The notes: generated from the letters alone by a model not told the origin. DNA of 64,000 nucleotides from Desertibacillus haloalkaliphilus (GCF_019039105.1 NZ_JAHPIV010000014.1:78873-142872), one strand, 5' to 3'. Shown: positions 25,204 to 34,984, counted from the first letter of the stretch. Program-made: numbers and translations.

Positions 25204-25488
25204 TTAATCAACCTTCCTTAAAGCACTCGTTAGAACAACGGTATATGCTCCATCCATACGAATGGCTGATAAGGAACCACTTTCATTATAAAAGTGTAAG
25301 AAATTCGTTAAGATCTCCTTATTACTCGAATACCCACTCGAATAATAAACCATCTCATTCCTTTTAAAATCTCCCTGTGGACTAGCATCATTCGCTGTTG
25401 TACGTTGATCCGTCCCTCTTTCATCATGACTCTCTTCATGACCGCTCATGTCGATTTCAGTAAAGCTAAATAAGTCTAAGTGATCCAT
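25204..25488 (-). CDS. hypothetical protein with N-terminal clamp-like motif (94 aa)
   Basis: Starts at ATG 25488 with AAGGAGG seven nt upstream. MDHLDLFSFTEID places HLDLF at residues 3-7, exactly as in the gene at 22846 and the one at 27412. The middle is a hydrophilic linker (EESHDERGTDQRTT) and the end a small strand-rich part. It follows the 5' nuclease gene with a 12-nt gap, so a role at the replication fork is plausible but unproven. Confidence 0.65.
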   Translation of the reverse strand: MDHLDLFSFTEIDMSGHEESHDERGTDQRTTANDASPQGDFKRNEMVYYSSGYSSNKEILTNFLHFYNESGSLSAIRMDGAYTVVLTSALRKVD

Positions 25489-25500
25489 CAAAAAACCTCC

Positions 25501-26865
25501 TTAAAATTCTCCAATTAACTTTGTTAACTCTAATTCTTCAAGTTGCACTTCCATTGCTTCTTTATTGACATTTAATACGAGATCGTTAAAATCCACTTGG
25601 CAACCTTCAATGTCACAAACGATTTTAGAAAGCTCATAACTTAGTTCAGCAACCTCTTTAGACCCTTCAATCTTGTTAACATAACGTTTATACGGACTCT
25701 CTTTTAATGCTTCGATTACTTCATCATTGTACAAATCTTCAATGTGAAATATCTTATAATCAGCTAAGGCAGGTAAAAACTTCTCACCAACACCTTTAAT
25801 ACCTGGAATATTATCCGACTTATCACCGAGTATCGCTTTAGCAGTTAACCACTGGCTCGTGGCGATGCCATATTGCTTTTGGAAGTCAGCAGCTGTAAAC
25901 ATGGACTCGTCTTCACCTTGACGCTTAAACAATTGGTGAGTTCGATCATCTAACAATTGGAATAAGTCCTTATCACTTGATGCAATCAATACCTCACCAT
26001 CATGGTGTTTTTTCCATTGAGTAGCAAGAGTTCCAATGTAATCATCAGCTTCCCACGTCTCATGGGAGAAGTAAGGCACATTCATGGCGTGTAACAGCGT
26101 TTCGCAAAGAGGAAATTGCTGTTTTAATTCTTCGTCACTTTCTCTTCCAGCCTTGTACTCAGGATACATTTGTTTTCTAAACGTCTTTTTGGAGTCTCGA
26201 TCCCAGCAAGTGATGACATGGGTAGGCTCATATTGCCGTATTAAGCGAAAGAGTGATTTCATGAAGACATAAACACCATTTGTATAAAGGCCATTAGAAT
26301 TCGGTTTTAAATCCCCTCTCCATGAGGTGGCAAAGTAGCCTTTAGCCAATAGATTGCTTCCATCAATCAATAATAACTTCTCTTTACAATCATCTTCCGT
26401 GGTTGTTTTCACTGGCTCTACATGCTCCTTTACAGGTTGTTGAACAGATTTCATTGTAACAGAAAAAGAACCTTCATCAGCTGTAAAACCCTGAACAAGA
26501 GCACCTGTACTGCATTGATCAAATACGGTTTGAACCACTTTATCAATCGCAACACTAACATCAGAAGCAACATTACCTTCAATAAACATACAATCTACAA
26601 TGACTAGATCTCCCTCTTCTCTTGTTTTAACCTCCACGTTGTTAGCAGGCTCAACAAATGCAAATAAGCTATCCATATCTGATCCTTGTTGCGCCAATGG
26701 CCCCCCTTTATTCGAGACATCGAACGATAAACGATTCATTTGATCATAGGAAACCTCTTGGACGATGTTGTTATTTTGCCTTTTTAGTCGCTCTGATACG
26801 CTTTTCAACGCACATAACAACGTCTTCTCTGTTAACAGCTTAGGAAACATCACAAATACACTCAT
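25501..26865 (-). CDS. 5'-3' exonuclease (PolA N-terminal/FEN family) with extra N-terminal domain
   Basis: 454 residues from the ATG at 26865 (GGGAGG 8 nt upstream). The last 285 residues are a PIN/FEN-type 5' nuclease: LLLIDGSNLLAKGYFA, VITCWDRDSKKTFRKQMYPE, YKAGRESDEE, EADDYIGTLA, SSDKDLFQLL, GDKSDNIPGIKGVG (helix-hairpin-helix). The first 170 residues are an added, unrecognised domain. The enzyme would remove RNA primers or flaps during the element's own replication. It is first behind copy 2 of the conserved leader element. Confidence 0.85.
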   Translation of the reverse strand: MSVFVMFPKLLTEKTLLCALKSVSERLKRQNNNIVQEVSYDQMNRLSFDVSNKGGPLAQQGSDMDSLFAFVEPANNVEVKTREEGDLVIVDCMFIEGNVASDVSVAIDKVVQTVFDQCSTGALVQGFTADEGSFSVTMKSVQQPVKEHVEPVKTTTEDDCKEKLLLIDGSNLLAKGYFATSWRGDLKPNSNGLYTNGVYVFMKSLFRLIRQYEPTHVITCWDRDSKKTFRKQMYPEYKAGRESDEELKQQFPLCETLLHAMNVPYFSHETWEADDYIGTLATQWKKHHDGEVLIASSDKDLFQLLDDRTHQLFKRQGEDESMFTAADFQKQYGIATSQWLTAKAILGDKSDNIPGIKGVGEKFLPALADYKIFHIEDLYNDEVIEALKESPYKRYVNKIEGSKEVAELSYELSKIVCDIEGCQVDFNDLVLNVNKEAMEVQLEELELTKLIGEF

Positions 26866-26898
26866 CAAAACATCCTCCCTAAAAAGTTTTAAACACAC

Positions 26899-27023
26899 AA
26901 AAAAAGCCTTTTGAATTCAAAAAGATAGACAGACTTGTAACAAGTCATCTAAACTTCATGAACCCAAAAGGCTCCATTTCTCAAAAAAACAAATGCTGCT
27001 GACCAATGTTTGGTCGCAAAAAA
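26899..27023 (-). promoter_or_regulatory. conserved leader RNA with intrinsic terminator (element copy 2)
   Basis: Minus strand: TTGC, hairpin GACCA-aacat-TGGTC, then AGCAGCAT, linker, arm GAGCCTTTTGGG, inner hairpin GACTTGT/ACAAGTC, closing arm CAAAAGGC, U-run. It ends about 35 nt before the exonuclease start. The hairpin sequence differs from the other copies, yet pairing is intact. Confidence 0.8.
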
Positions 27024-27054
27024 TAAAGTACAAAGTAAAATTGGATGTAAATCT

Positions 27055-27084
27055 ATCATATCAAAGTTTTTAACTGATTTCCAA
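27055..27084 (-). promoter_or_regulatory. sigma-A promoter of the exonuclease unit
   Basis: TTGGAA (27079-27084), 18-nt spacer, TATGAT (27055-27060). Confidence 0.65.
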
Positions 27085-27095
27085 AATATATCTAG

Positions 27096-27287
27096 TTAAT
27101 ACTTATTATTCCTGATTTCACCTATAACAAATGGAAGGATAATGATCATCACCGCTATCAGTACCACTCCCATTTTCACTAAATCGTTTTCGAATTGAGA
27201 AGCTACAATTGGTGCAACTAATAGCATTGAAACTGAAATCATACTTAATAAAAGGAATCCGAATGTTACAAATGTCTCTTTTATCAT
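27096..27287 (-). CDS. small two-TM membrane protein
   Basis: 63 residues, MIKETFVTFGFLLLSMISVS then a second segment MGVVLIAVMIIILPFVIGEI. GGAAGGGGAG precedes the ATG. Function unknown. The overlapping frame at 27118-27309 codes for no membrane pattern and is a shadow. Confidence 0.6.
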   Translation of the reverse strand: MIKETFVTFGFLLLSMISVSMLLVAPIVASQFENDLVKMGVVLIAVMIIILPFVIGEIRNNKY

Positions 27288-27411
27288 CAGTGCTCCCCTT
27301 CCTATTCACTTAATAATTACAACGTACGAACATCTACTCACTATCGCTAAAATTAATCATGTTCTAATCTTTGCTTTCTCTCGTTTCGACTGATTAAAAA
27401 TGAGTTCCCCA

Positions 27412-27729
27412 CTATACAGCGATTAAATCGTCCCTATGAAACACACCTACATCACACCCAAACTCAACCTGGTAAGAGACAACTTTGTTGCGATATAGGT
27501 GAGTGACAACACCCTTTTTCCCCTTGAATCGATCTAAGTAATAATAGTCCTCGCTATCCATGTCTGCCGTAGGTTTGATAGCTTTTACTCGATCTCCAAT
27601 ATCTAATTCATCGTTAATGGCCATTGGTGATACCATTTCTTGAACCTCAGCATCTATGTGTTTCTTCTGATTGATATCTTGAATATCTTCTTGATCTTCA
27701 AACCAATCGATTAGGTCTATTTGTTCCAA
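27412..27729 (-). CDS. KOW/SH3-like protein with N-terminal clamp-like motif
   Basis: 105 residues. I choose the TTG at 27729 because AAAGGGGTGG lies 5 nt upstream; the ATG at 27750 would sit before that site. The result begins M-EQIDLIDWFED, so QIDLI again falls at residues 3-7. The C-terminal half (IGDRVKAIKPTADMDS, then RFKGKKGVVTHLYRN) resembles a KOW/SH3 barrel. A terminator closes the gene below. It likely belongs to the same group as the genes at 22846 and 25204. Confidence 0.65.
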   Translation of the reverse strand: MEQIDLIDWFEDQEDIQDINQKKHIDAEVQEMVSPMAINDELDIGDRVKAIKPTADMDSEDYYYLDRFKGKKGVVTHLYRNKVVSYQVEFGCDVGVFHRDDLIAV

Positions 27730-27757
27730 ACCTACCACCCCTTTTGACATGTATTAA

Positions 27758-27806
27758 AACAAAAGGAATCGACCAGCTAACACTAGCATCGATTCCCCCT
27801 TTTGTT
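27758..27806 (-). terminator. intrinsic terminator
   Basis: GGAATCGA/TCGATTCC with flanking AAAAGG/CCTTTT pairing and inner GCTA/TTAGC pairing; CTTTTGTTTTA follows on the minus strand. It separates the gene at 27812 from that at 27412. Confidence 0.75.
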
Positions 27807-27811
27807 ATCAA

Positions 27812-28144
27812 TTATTTGATTTGCGAGAGATGTTGATCTAATTCGCCAATGGCTTCCTTTGCTTGTGCCATATGCTCAAGTAGATCAGGAACAACCCACT
27901 GTTTATTCTCACTTAGTACTTGGTAAAGGCCTTTCATTGCTTCAAATGGGTCTTCTTTAGAAAAATGATATAGAACGTTTGTAGATACATCCTCATGGAC
28001 CATTGCCCCTACCGTGATCACATCATACGATGTCTTACCATTAATTAAGAAAGCAGATTCAACGTTTTCATTTTCGACCAAAGGTAAAATATCCTTTTCT
28101 TTAATCCCATACTCTTTCATAACAACCTCTTTATGATTCACCAT
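27812..28144 (-). CDS. hypothetical protein (110 aa)
   Basis: Start at ATG 28144, with AGAGGGG seven nt upstream; the first in-frame ATG at 28162 lies in that site. Begins MVNHKEVVMKEYGIKEKDIL, a mixed alpha/beta soluble protein ending in a helix (LEHMAQAKEAIGELDQHLSQ). No family was recognised. It is tightly linked to the upstream gene at 28163. Confidence 0.6.
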   Translation of the reverse strand: MVNHKEVVMKEYGIKEKDILPLVENENVESAFLINGKTSYDVITVGAMVHEDVSTNVLYHFSKEDPFEAMKGLYQVLSENKQWVVPDLLEHMAQAKEAIGELDQHLSQIK

Positions 28145-28162
28145 CGTAAAACCCCTCTCCAT

Positions 28163-28804
28163 TTAGTAAGTTGGATAAGACCAATCTGTCGGTTTCGGCG
28201 CTGAAATCATTTGAATCTTTCCGTTAACCACTAATACATATTGACCGAAACCCTTGTCGTTCACATACCAGCAAATGTTTGAGCGTAACGATTCAGAAGC
28301 CTTGTGATCGTGGAGTGGCACCAAGGATTTATAAATAGTCGATAACCATCCCTTTTGAACGTTTTCTCTAACTGTTACCGGCATGAATTTACGAGGATAA
28401 TGATTAATGATCCAGCAGCCAAATGACCGATCCGGTGCAACATACCAATAAGCATCTTTATGTACCTGATGAGTACTTGGTTGTTCTGGATAATTCATGT
28501 CTTCTTGACCACGGTTCGCTTCACCCATAAACTCAAACAGAAAGTTCGCATCCTCAAAATCAATATCATACTCATCATCAAGATACGTGAATTTGTACTT
28601 ACTTAATGGGTGATCTCCTTTATCCTTCCCATCAAATTTCGAACATCGGAGAGGGGTACGTGGAGAATCAACCTCAACATTATGATAAATGCCACACTCA
28701 CTTGTTTTTTTATCAAAATAAGAGCAATGCGTACGGCATGTTTTCTTCATTTCATTACCACCTGTTTTTTTATGATTATCGACAACTAATTCAAGATCAT
28801 TCAT
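28163..28804 (-). CDS. hypothetical protein with N-terminal Cys/His cluster
   Basis: 213 residues. ATG 28804 has a strong GGGAGGG site; ATG 28750 with AGGTGG is an alternative. Residues about 20-55 contain CRTHCSYFDKKTSECGIY and a further Cys, a possible zinc-binding knuckle. The C-terminal part has a strand-rich pattern (RSFGCWIINHYPRKFMPVTV). No family was recognised. Confidence 0.6.
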   Translation of the reverse strand: MNDLELVVDNHKKTGGNEMKKTCRTHCSYFDKKTSECGIYHNVEVDSPRTPLRCSKFDGKDKGDHPLSKYKFTYLDDEYDIDFEDANFLFEFMGEANRGQEDMNYPEQPSTHQVHKDAYWYVAPDRSFGCWIINHYPRKFMPVTVRENVQKGWLSTIYKSLVPLHDHKASESLRSNICWYVNDKGFGQYVLVVNGKIQMISAPKPTDWSYPTY

Positions 28805-28825
28805 CTTAGATCCCTCCCCGTTTTT

Positions 28826-29407
28826 TTAAATGACGTGAAATACATAAGGGATAAATAAGGATAAGGTTCCCATTAAAAAAGCACCGATTTTCAGCCCTCG
28901 TTGCCATCGAAAGTAGTCTTGATGATCATGCATTTGATAAAACATCTTAACGATAGCTGCAACTAAAAACATCCCAAATGCCAAGTACAAACTTACCTCT
29001 TGCAAAAGAAGAACAACATCACTTACTAATAGTGTAAAATCTGTTAAAGTTCCTGTCAAGAGAAAAACAGGCCCTACTCGAATAATTAAAATTGCAATGA
29101 ATGAAAAAATCATCGTATTGGTTGCCCATTTCATCCATTCACCATTTCGTAAAATCATAGACATAATCATGCCAATTACACCTGCAATGAAGATTAACGT
29201 AATAACATTAACGCCAATCGTATAAGCGGATGGCATCCATCCGCTAACAGAGTTTGTAAAAGAGGACAATGGACCTTCATCCGTTATGGACTCATTTGAA
29301 TTGACCGACTGATTATAAGTGTTTACGTCAAATCCTTCCGCAAACATCGGTAATTGGAATGAAAATAGAAAGAAAATAGCTACTAAGCCAGAAAATAAAA
29401 TTTTCAC
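28826..29407 (-). CDS. polytopic membrane protein
   Basis: 193 residues. Signal-like N-terminus MKILFSGLVAIFFLFSFQLP, a short outer segment (VNTYNQSVNSNESITDEG), then about four transmembrane helices. The start overlaps the stop of the upstream gene by 4 nt, indicating coupling. The profile would fit a small conjugation-type or holin-like membrane protein, but I see no diagnostic motif. Confidence 0.65.
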   Translation of the reverse strand: MKILFSGLVAIFFLFSFQLPMFAEGFDVNTYNQSVNSNESITDEGPLSSFTNSVSGWMPSAYTIGVNVITLIFIAGVIGMIMSMILRNGEWMKWATNTMIFSFIAILIIRVGPVFLLTGTLTDFTLLVSDVVLLLQEVSLYLAFGMFLVAAIVKMFYQMHDHQDYFRWQRGLKIGAFLMGTLSLFIPYVFHVI

Positions 29408-30126
29408 CGATTAACCAACTCCTTGGTTTCGCGGTTGAGCAATTTTTCTTCCGGTAGAAGATCATTCTTTGAAGATTTTACTTGTAACATTTGGTTTGCA
29501 ATATCAAATCTCATTTTTTCACAAATGATAGGAATTTCGTATGTATAATACTGTTCTTTATCCGCCCAATGTTTAACATGATTTAAGACTCCTGTCCACT
29601 GGTCTAGTAGTTGCTGATTCACCTTTTCGGTTTCATTAACTAGTTTCGGAATTTCATAACCATTAATCTCCAAATCCAAATACACGTTACATAGCGTACC
29701 CCGATGTCCAACAAACGTCACTTGATTTGCGAATTTAGATAGAACCAACAATCGACTAAATTCATTATATATAAATCCATACCATTCTTCTTTTTTGCGT
29801 TTATCGATACCAATATTAATGCGTGCAGAAATTCTAGAATGGTCAATTTCGCCAGTAGCTAAGGTATTCACTTTTAAGCTGAGATCTGTACGAACAAGGT
29901 TGGTTAATAAATGAAACCAATAATTGTTCGCATAATCCATTTCATTGAACACATTTTCATAGTAATCATCTCGAGAACTGATTCCTTTTGGCCCTCTCGG
30001 TTTAAGCAATGCAAAGCTGTTTTGATCCTCGCGGTGACTGTATTCCATCATTACCTCACTAACAGCAATGTCGTTTTGTTTTAATCCATTTACTAATTCT
30101 TCGATTTTTTCTATCGACAATATCAT
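29404..30126 (-). CDS. hypothetical protein (240 aa)
   Basis: Soluble protein starting MILSIEKIEELVNGLKQNDI with GGGGGAA as ribosome binding site. It has no recognised motif; the middle is strand-rich (LYLEINGYEIPK-like segments) and the end helical. It is coupled to the membrane protein gene downstream and may be its cytoplasmic partner. Confidence 0.6.
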   Translation of the reverse strand: MILSIEKIEELVNGLKQNDIAVSEVMMEYSHREDQNSFALLKPRGPKGISSRDDYYENVFNEMDYANNYWFHLLTNLVRTDLSLKVNTLATGEIDHSRISARINIGIDKRKKEEWYGFIYNEFSRLLVLSKFANQVTFVGHRGTLCNVYLDLEINGYEIPKLVNETEKVNQQLLDQWTGVLNHVKHWADKEQYYTYEIPIICEKMRFDIANQMLQVKSSKNDLLPEEKLLNRETKELVNR

Positions 30127-30450
30127 ACAAAGTTCCCCCTTCTTTGGTTGACAATTAAAAATTTTATCATAAGTGAAATTTTTATATTAGGTAATTCTTC
30201 CTAAACTATGGTTTTTTAACCAAATTAGTCATAAAGAATGAATAATTTTTTTCACTTTAGAAAACCATTCATTTAACAGACTTTTTTCGACATATTACAT
30301 ATATATTTCGACAAACACCACCTTATTTTAAGTTGCTAAGTTGAGGTTAAATTACCCCCCTCTTCCTTAAATACCCAATATTGAGTGACAAAGTTCCTAC
30401 TCGAATTCTTTTGGATCTTTGAGGAAGAGGGCGACATATGTCGCAACCTC
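30127..30450. other. promoter region with palindrome
   Basis: About 320 nt of very AT-rich sequence. A hairpin at 30425-30452 (AAGAGG-TT-GCGACATATGTCGC-CC-CTCTT on the minus strand) straddles the stop codon of the upstream gene. A TATGAT-like -10 lies at about 30168-30180, with no clear -35. Confidence 0.4.
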
Positions 30451-31416
30451 TTATTCTGATGATGCCTTCATCAACCCCATTTCTTTATCTTCAACCACGA
30501 CAAGGTTTTTAGCGATAATTTCATCCCCATCCCTTGTCACATCGAGGCCAATTAACGAGTCAATCTGAAGGCGATCCACTTTATACTTCCCAATTTCAAT
30601 CCACACTCTTTGACTCTCATCTACAAAATGAATGTGATGTCCTTGTTTACCAATCACACGGCCAAACCATCGCTGATTTCCCTGCTTTGAATCAGCAACA
30701 TATGCGGTCGAAAAATGATCAACAAGGTCTGCTGGTAGCGGAGCCCATCTTTCTTCATTCTCGCTTTCACTCTCATCTAAAATGTCCTCTTCATAAATGT
30801 AAAAGAAGGAGGTATCCTCTTCTTCAATATCCCTCTCTACTTGGCCTGTTCGCCCTACTTTGTCTCCTTGATCAATACTTACATCCTTATCTAAAATTAA
30901 TTGTTTCGTTTCACTAACACTACTAGTAGGTAAACCTGACAAATCATGACTCTTTTCTTCTCCTGACATTTCCTCATTCAATAACTCATCTAACAACTCA
31001 TCATCCTCAATCGTTTCACTAAGTACCACATACCCATGCTCCTGTTCTTTCCGATCTACAGATTCACTATCTTCCATCAAATCGTTTTGAAGATCAGACA
31101 GAAGCTGGTCAGCTCCTGTCCCCTCTTCTATGGAAGAATGTTCAACATGTTTTTCCCTGGATTCTGACATGAAATTAGGTTCAACAACCGTATGGAAATG
31201 GTCGTTATAACTTGACGCATCGATAGAACCATCAGGTAAATATGAGAGTTTACCGATTAATTCACGATCATAACCTACGGCATCTGTTAATTTCGTTTCC
31301 TTTTTACTATCTTTTTCGTAGTAAGCCTTTAAATTTATTTCAATCCAGTACCATTCCAAGATGTAGTAAAAAGTGATTGCCACCATTGCTATTAAATCTG
31401 ATACCAATATATACAT
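30451..31416 (-). CDS. membrane-anchored acidic protein
   Basis: 321 residues. One transmembrane segment at about 3-27 (LVSDLIAMVAITFYYILEWY), then a long, very acidic and probably disordered region (about 50-225), and a C-terminal strand-rich domain (RWFGRVIGKQGHHIHFVDES). It follows the helicase exon 2 with a 28-nt gap. A tether that brings a DNA-associated domain to the membrane is conceivable; no family was recognised. Confidence 0.6.
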   Translation of the reverse strand: MYILVSDLIAMVAITFYYILEWYWIEINLKAYYEKDSKKETKLTDAVGYDRELIGKLSYLPDGSIDASSYNDHFHTVVEPNFMSESREKHVEHSSIEEGTGADQLLSDLQNDLMEDSESVDRKEQEHGYVVLSETIEDDELLDELLNEEMSGEEKSHDLSGLPTSSVSETKQLILDKDVSIDQGDKVGRTGQVERDIEEEDTSFFYIYEEDILDESESENEERWAPLPADLVDHFSTAYVADSKQGNQRWFGRVIGKQGHHIHFVDESQRVWIEIGKYKVDRLQIDSLIGLDVTRDGDEIIAKNLVVVEDKEMGLMKASSE

Positions 31417-31443
31417 GAAAAACGTCCTCCCATTATTTAAAAA

Positions 31444-32201
31444 TCATTCGTCAAAAATGAGCTCAAATGCCAATTGTCCTTCAATCGCATCAGTTTTCTT
31501 TCGCTTTTTTGTCTTCACTTCTGCTTCTACAAGACGAAACGCATTGTCTTGTTCCTCCGGCTGTTCATCACCTGTTAAGTGATAAAGAATTTGTCCATCC
31601 GGGGCTGAAGTAAAACCAAATGCTTCGACCATATCAACTTTCAGGATGCCATTCTGAACCGAAAATCCAGGGATGCCACCTTGAACCTTGTCCACGACTT
31701 CATCAAGTTTCTTCAGTAACACATTTTTGGTTGGAACCGATGTAAGCGTAGATTCAATCCATGAGATGATTTGGTCTTTGATGCTAATATCATCACTAGA
31801 TTCTGGATCAATCCCACACATACGTAAGGTTTGACTCGCTAGAGCCTTCATTCTAGAAGATAGAACATCTTTAAACTCCGACTCGTTGACCGTTTCGACA
31901 TCTTCTAAATCCTTTGCTGCAAGCTCCGTCCAAGCATTTGCAACATCAGACGAGGCAAAACAATCAGCTAAATCGGATGCTAGCGAGGATTGACCGTCAC
32001 GACTATATTGAGCTAGTTCACTCTTGTCTAGTCGACCTTCCGTTAATAGAGCATGTCCTCTCGCACTCATAATCTTTAAAAATTGCGCCATCTGTTGACT
32101 GCCGTTATACACCAGGTAGTATACGCGACACTCTTGATCCTGCCCAATGCGCCACGCGCGTCTGCTAGATTGACGAATCTTAGAGATTTGATAATCTAGC
32201 T
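31444..32201 (-). CDS. SNF2-type helicase, exon 2 (downstream of group II intron)
   Basis: This is the C-terminal part of the helicase whose first part is 34985-37562. From 32201 the frame reads (C)AG then LDYQISKIRQSSRRAWRIGQ, i.e. helicase motif VI (Q..SRR.WRIGQ), followed by YYLVYNGSQQMAQF and a 200-residue tail. The expected junction is ...IIYYQ-LDYQ..., as in uninterrupted relatives (IIFYQTGY...RQASRRSWRIGQ). A TAG nine to eleven nt upstream in frame excludes further upstream coding. Splicing gives about 1,111 residues. Without splicing the protein would lack motif VI. Confidence 0.8.
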
Positions 32202-32202
32202 G

Positions 32203-32277
32203 TGTAATGCATCCCTAATCCTTCTAGTAATACTAGGGAGGATTAGGGGTAGCATTTACCCATTTCGGGTCCGATAG
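32203..32277 (-). ncRNA. 3' extension of the group II intron (domain VII-like)
   Basis: After domain VI the intron continues for about 76 nt before the inferred splice site. The segment contains a hairpin at 32213-32249 (CCCTAATCCT/AGGATTAGGG with inner CTAGTA/TACTAG). Unusual introns of Bacillus cereus (B.c.I4 group) are known to have such an extra 3' domain of around 53-56 nt. This one is longer. Confidence 0.65.
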
Positions 32278-32361
32278 GTAAGAGATATCCTTAGCATTAC
32301 CTATTAGGATCTCTTTTCCCCCGGCTCGCACCGTACGTGAAGGTTTCCCTTCATACGGCGC
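32278..32361 (-). ncRNA. intron domains V and VI
   Basis: Domain V is 32328-32361, a 34-nt hairpin GCGCCGTATG...CACGTACGGTGC. Domain VI is 32278-32316, AAGAGA-TCC paired with GGA-TA-TCTCTT, with the bulged A eight nt before the end of the helix, as expected for the branch point. Confidence 0.8.
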
Positions 32362-32402
32362 CCCATCGTCGTTTCATAACTGGTTGACTTAAACCAGTTG
32401 CC

Positions 32403-34279
32403 CTATTTGACTTCCTCCGTTAACTTTTCTCGGAAATTGAGAATCTTCTTCCAAACTTTAATCCCTAACTTAGAATAGTCTTTGTCATTGTGAATTTTGG
32501 AGTGACATTGTATATGCAGTGTTGCAAGGTTAGATACCTTGTTTACCTTATCTGTTGGTAGTCTGGGATTGATATGATGTGTCGTTAGATTAAACCCTTC
32601 GATTTTCTCACCGCAGACTCTGCATTTCCCTTTATCTCTATTGAATGTGTACGCTCTGTTGAGAAAGTACTCGAAGTTGTATAAACTTCTTGTTTGCCCG
32701 TAAGCGATACGTTCGGACAAGGTTGTATTAAGGAGTTCATCGGCTCTTTTGAGTAAAGGGATTTTCCCCGTTCTTCTTTCGTGAAGTTTTCTCCCTTCCG
32801 AAGAGTAAGGAGTTTCCTTTTGGTTCTTTAGTCGAGTAGTAGTGTACTTCACAAAGAAAAGATGTGTGATACCTATAGTCATTTCACCGTACCTTATAGA
32901 AGGTATTTTGGTGGTGTATGACTGATGAACTGACCTTAAGTTATCTACCTTGTTCGCTGGCATAAGTTTCCCGCCATGTCTCCGCAGTGTCCAATAGGCT
33001 GCATCATAAATATGTCGTGCATATCTATTGAATATGACGTTGACATAAGTCGCACATTCATAATAGTTGTGGAGCCCTTTAATTTTGGAGTTAATAAGGT
33101 TGATTTTGTGTATTAATCTCTTCTTATCTTTCTCCTTTTTAAGAGCTACAATGTCTTTCCTTATCATTTTCAACTTCGGTTTCAGTTTACTCTCATCAGG
33201 TTTATATATCCGCTTCGTGATTTACCTTTAATCACTTTAAAAGTGAATCCTAGGAATCGAATGGGTTTCTTCTTGATATTAGTGATATGCGTTTTATCTT
33301 CGGACAAATCCAGCTTTAGGTTGCTTTTAAGGTATTTGGCAATGCGATATTTCCACTTTTCTGCATTTCTTTTTGAGTTAGTTATTAATATCCAATCATC
33401 TGCGTATCTAATTAAGTATGCAGGTTTAAAACGATCTCCACCATTTCTTAGAGCTCTATTTCTTTTGCTAGCTGTACTGTATTGGTGTTTGGTTCGTTTC
33501 TCTTCCCACTCTCTTGTTATCCAGTTATCAAACTTGTCAAGATACACATTGGCTAGAAGTGGGGAGATAATACCACCCTGAGGTGTCCCTATTTCGTTTT
33601 TCTGAACCTCGTTCATAATTCCCGCTTCTAGCATTGATTTAATGATCATAAGTACCCTTTTATCCCGTATACCCATACCCCATAACTTCTTAAGGAGTAT
33701 ACGGTGATTTACGTTGTCAAAGAATTTACTTATATCGCCTTCTACTACCCAGTAACAACCAGTTTTGCGGACAATATCAGTTGTTCTTTCGATAGCCATT
33801 TGTGCACTTCTCATGGGACGAAAACCATATGAGTGTGCAAAGAATTGTGCTTCTACGATAGGTTCAATGACAATCCTTACACATTCTTGTATGATTCTGT
33901 CTATGATAGATGGTATGCCTAGAGGTCGTTTTTCACTTGTTCCCGGTTTCGGAATGAAAACTCTTCTAACCGGTCGTGGTTTGTAATTTATTAGAGTTGA
34001 TTTAACCCTTTCAATTACTTCGTTATAATCCTTCTTTAGAATATCCTCTTGCATATTCTCTCCATCTGAACCTGGTGTTTGGCTACCTTGGTTTCCTTTG
34101 ATATTGTGGATTGCCGTTAGGATCACTACGTCTGAATTTATAATTTCTAGTAAACCTTTAAATGCGAATATTCTTCCACTCTCTTTTCCTTCTTTAGCTT
34201 TCGTGAAGAAGGTGTCTACTATTGTTTGGAGTTCACTCTCTGATTTCGGATAGTTTAATTTTTGAGCCAATGCAACCAC
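32403..34279 (-). pseudogene. ltrA: group II intron reverse transcriptase/maturase, one frameshift
   Basis: From 34279 the frame gives the RT domain (PLGIPSIIDRIIQECVRIVI, GDISKFFDNVNH, GTPQGGIISPLLANVYLD, LIRYADDWILITNS) and ends at 33182. The rest continues in another frame from about 33200: thumb/X domain, then an HNH nuclease domain (CRVCGEKIEGFNLTTHHINP ... HIQCHSKIH) ending at 32403. Adding one A to the AAA at 33201-33203 reads GYIKPDESKLKPKLKMIRKD across the break. So this is a single one-base deletion in a roughly 626-residue protein. If it is real, splicing must rely on another maturase. Confidence 0.85.
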
Positions 34280-34984
34280 CTCCTTTGGATGGTTTTATTG
34301 GTTTTAGTCAGGTTTGCACAACGGCTTCCTAAACAGGTTAACGTGTTAGTCAGGTAAACAACGACTATGCCCCTTCACTCCACACTCATTACAAGTGCTT
34401 CCTCATTACTACGGGCTCCCGTCCTTCGGATACAGTAATCATTTCCTATTACTTAGAGTCTTGGGTGCTCATTCACCTACTCATACTCTTCCGAAGTTCC
34501 TCTGTTCCTTGTATCCTAGCTTTACATAATCACCTTAGCTCTCCTCTATGACCCGTTAGCCATCTTTTTATCCACTGCTAGCCGGATTAAAGACACATTT
34601 CTTTTAGAAGAAAGGTGCAGACAAAGCAACTACCAATACTTTGTCCACGGCTAAACTCCTTTGGGAGCTACTACCTTTAATTCGGTAATACATCATCTTT
34701 CGAGCCGTACATACGAGGATTCCTGATGAGTAAGCATAGTGATTTTATAGCCCCCCGATTACTTTACTAACCACTTCTCAGGTCTGTGTTTCACCGCCTT
34801 CACCGAGCTTCGAACCTCCTATTAATAAGAATAGGACGCACGTCGGAGTATTAGGGCAAGATTGCTAGCATTCAATCTCGGATAGGAACTCCCCCTATCT
34901 ATTCAGATACAAAGTTAGTATCAGATTCGATACCCTCAGTTTTACCTCATATTTCTACAGGGATTGTCTGAGAACAGAGCGCAC

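Larger units (their letters stand above)
32202..34984 (-). mobile_element. group II intron inserted in the helicase gene
   Basis: 2,783 nt. The 5' end on the minus strand is GTGCGC, the standard GUGYG start. It encodes a reverse transcriptase (broken), a 34-nt domain V and a domain VI. The 3' boundary was placed by restoring the host reading frame (…ACAC|AG). The layout and HNH-containing protein suggest the bacterial class B type. It lies between helicase motifs V and VI of an essential-looking gene, so only a splicing-competent copy would be tolerated. Confidence 0.88.

Noticed and set aside
27118..27309. 63-codon frame overlapping the small membrane protein
   Set aside because: The alternative frame at 27096-27287 has the ribosome binding site and a two-helix membrane pattern; this one is a shadow.
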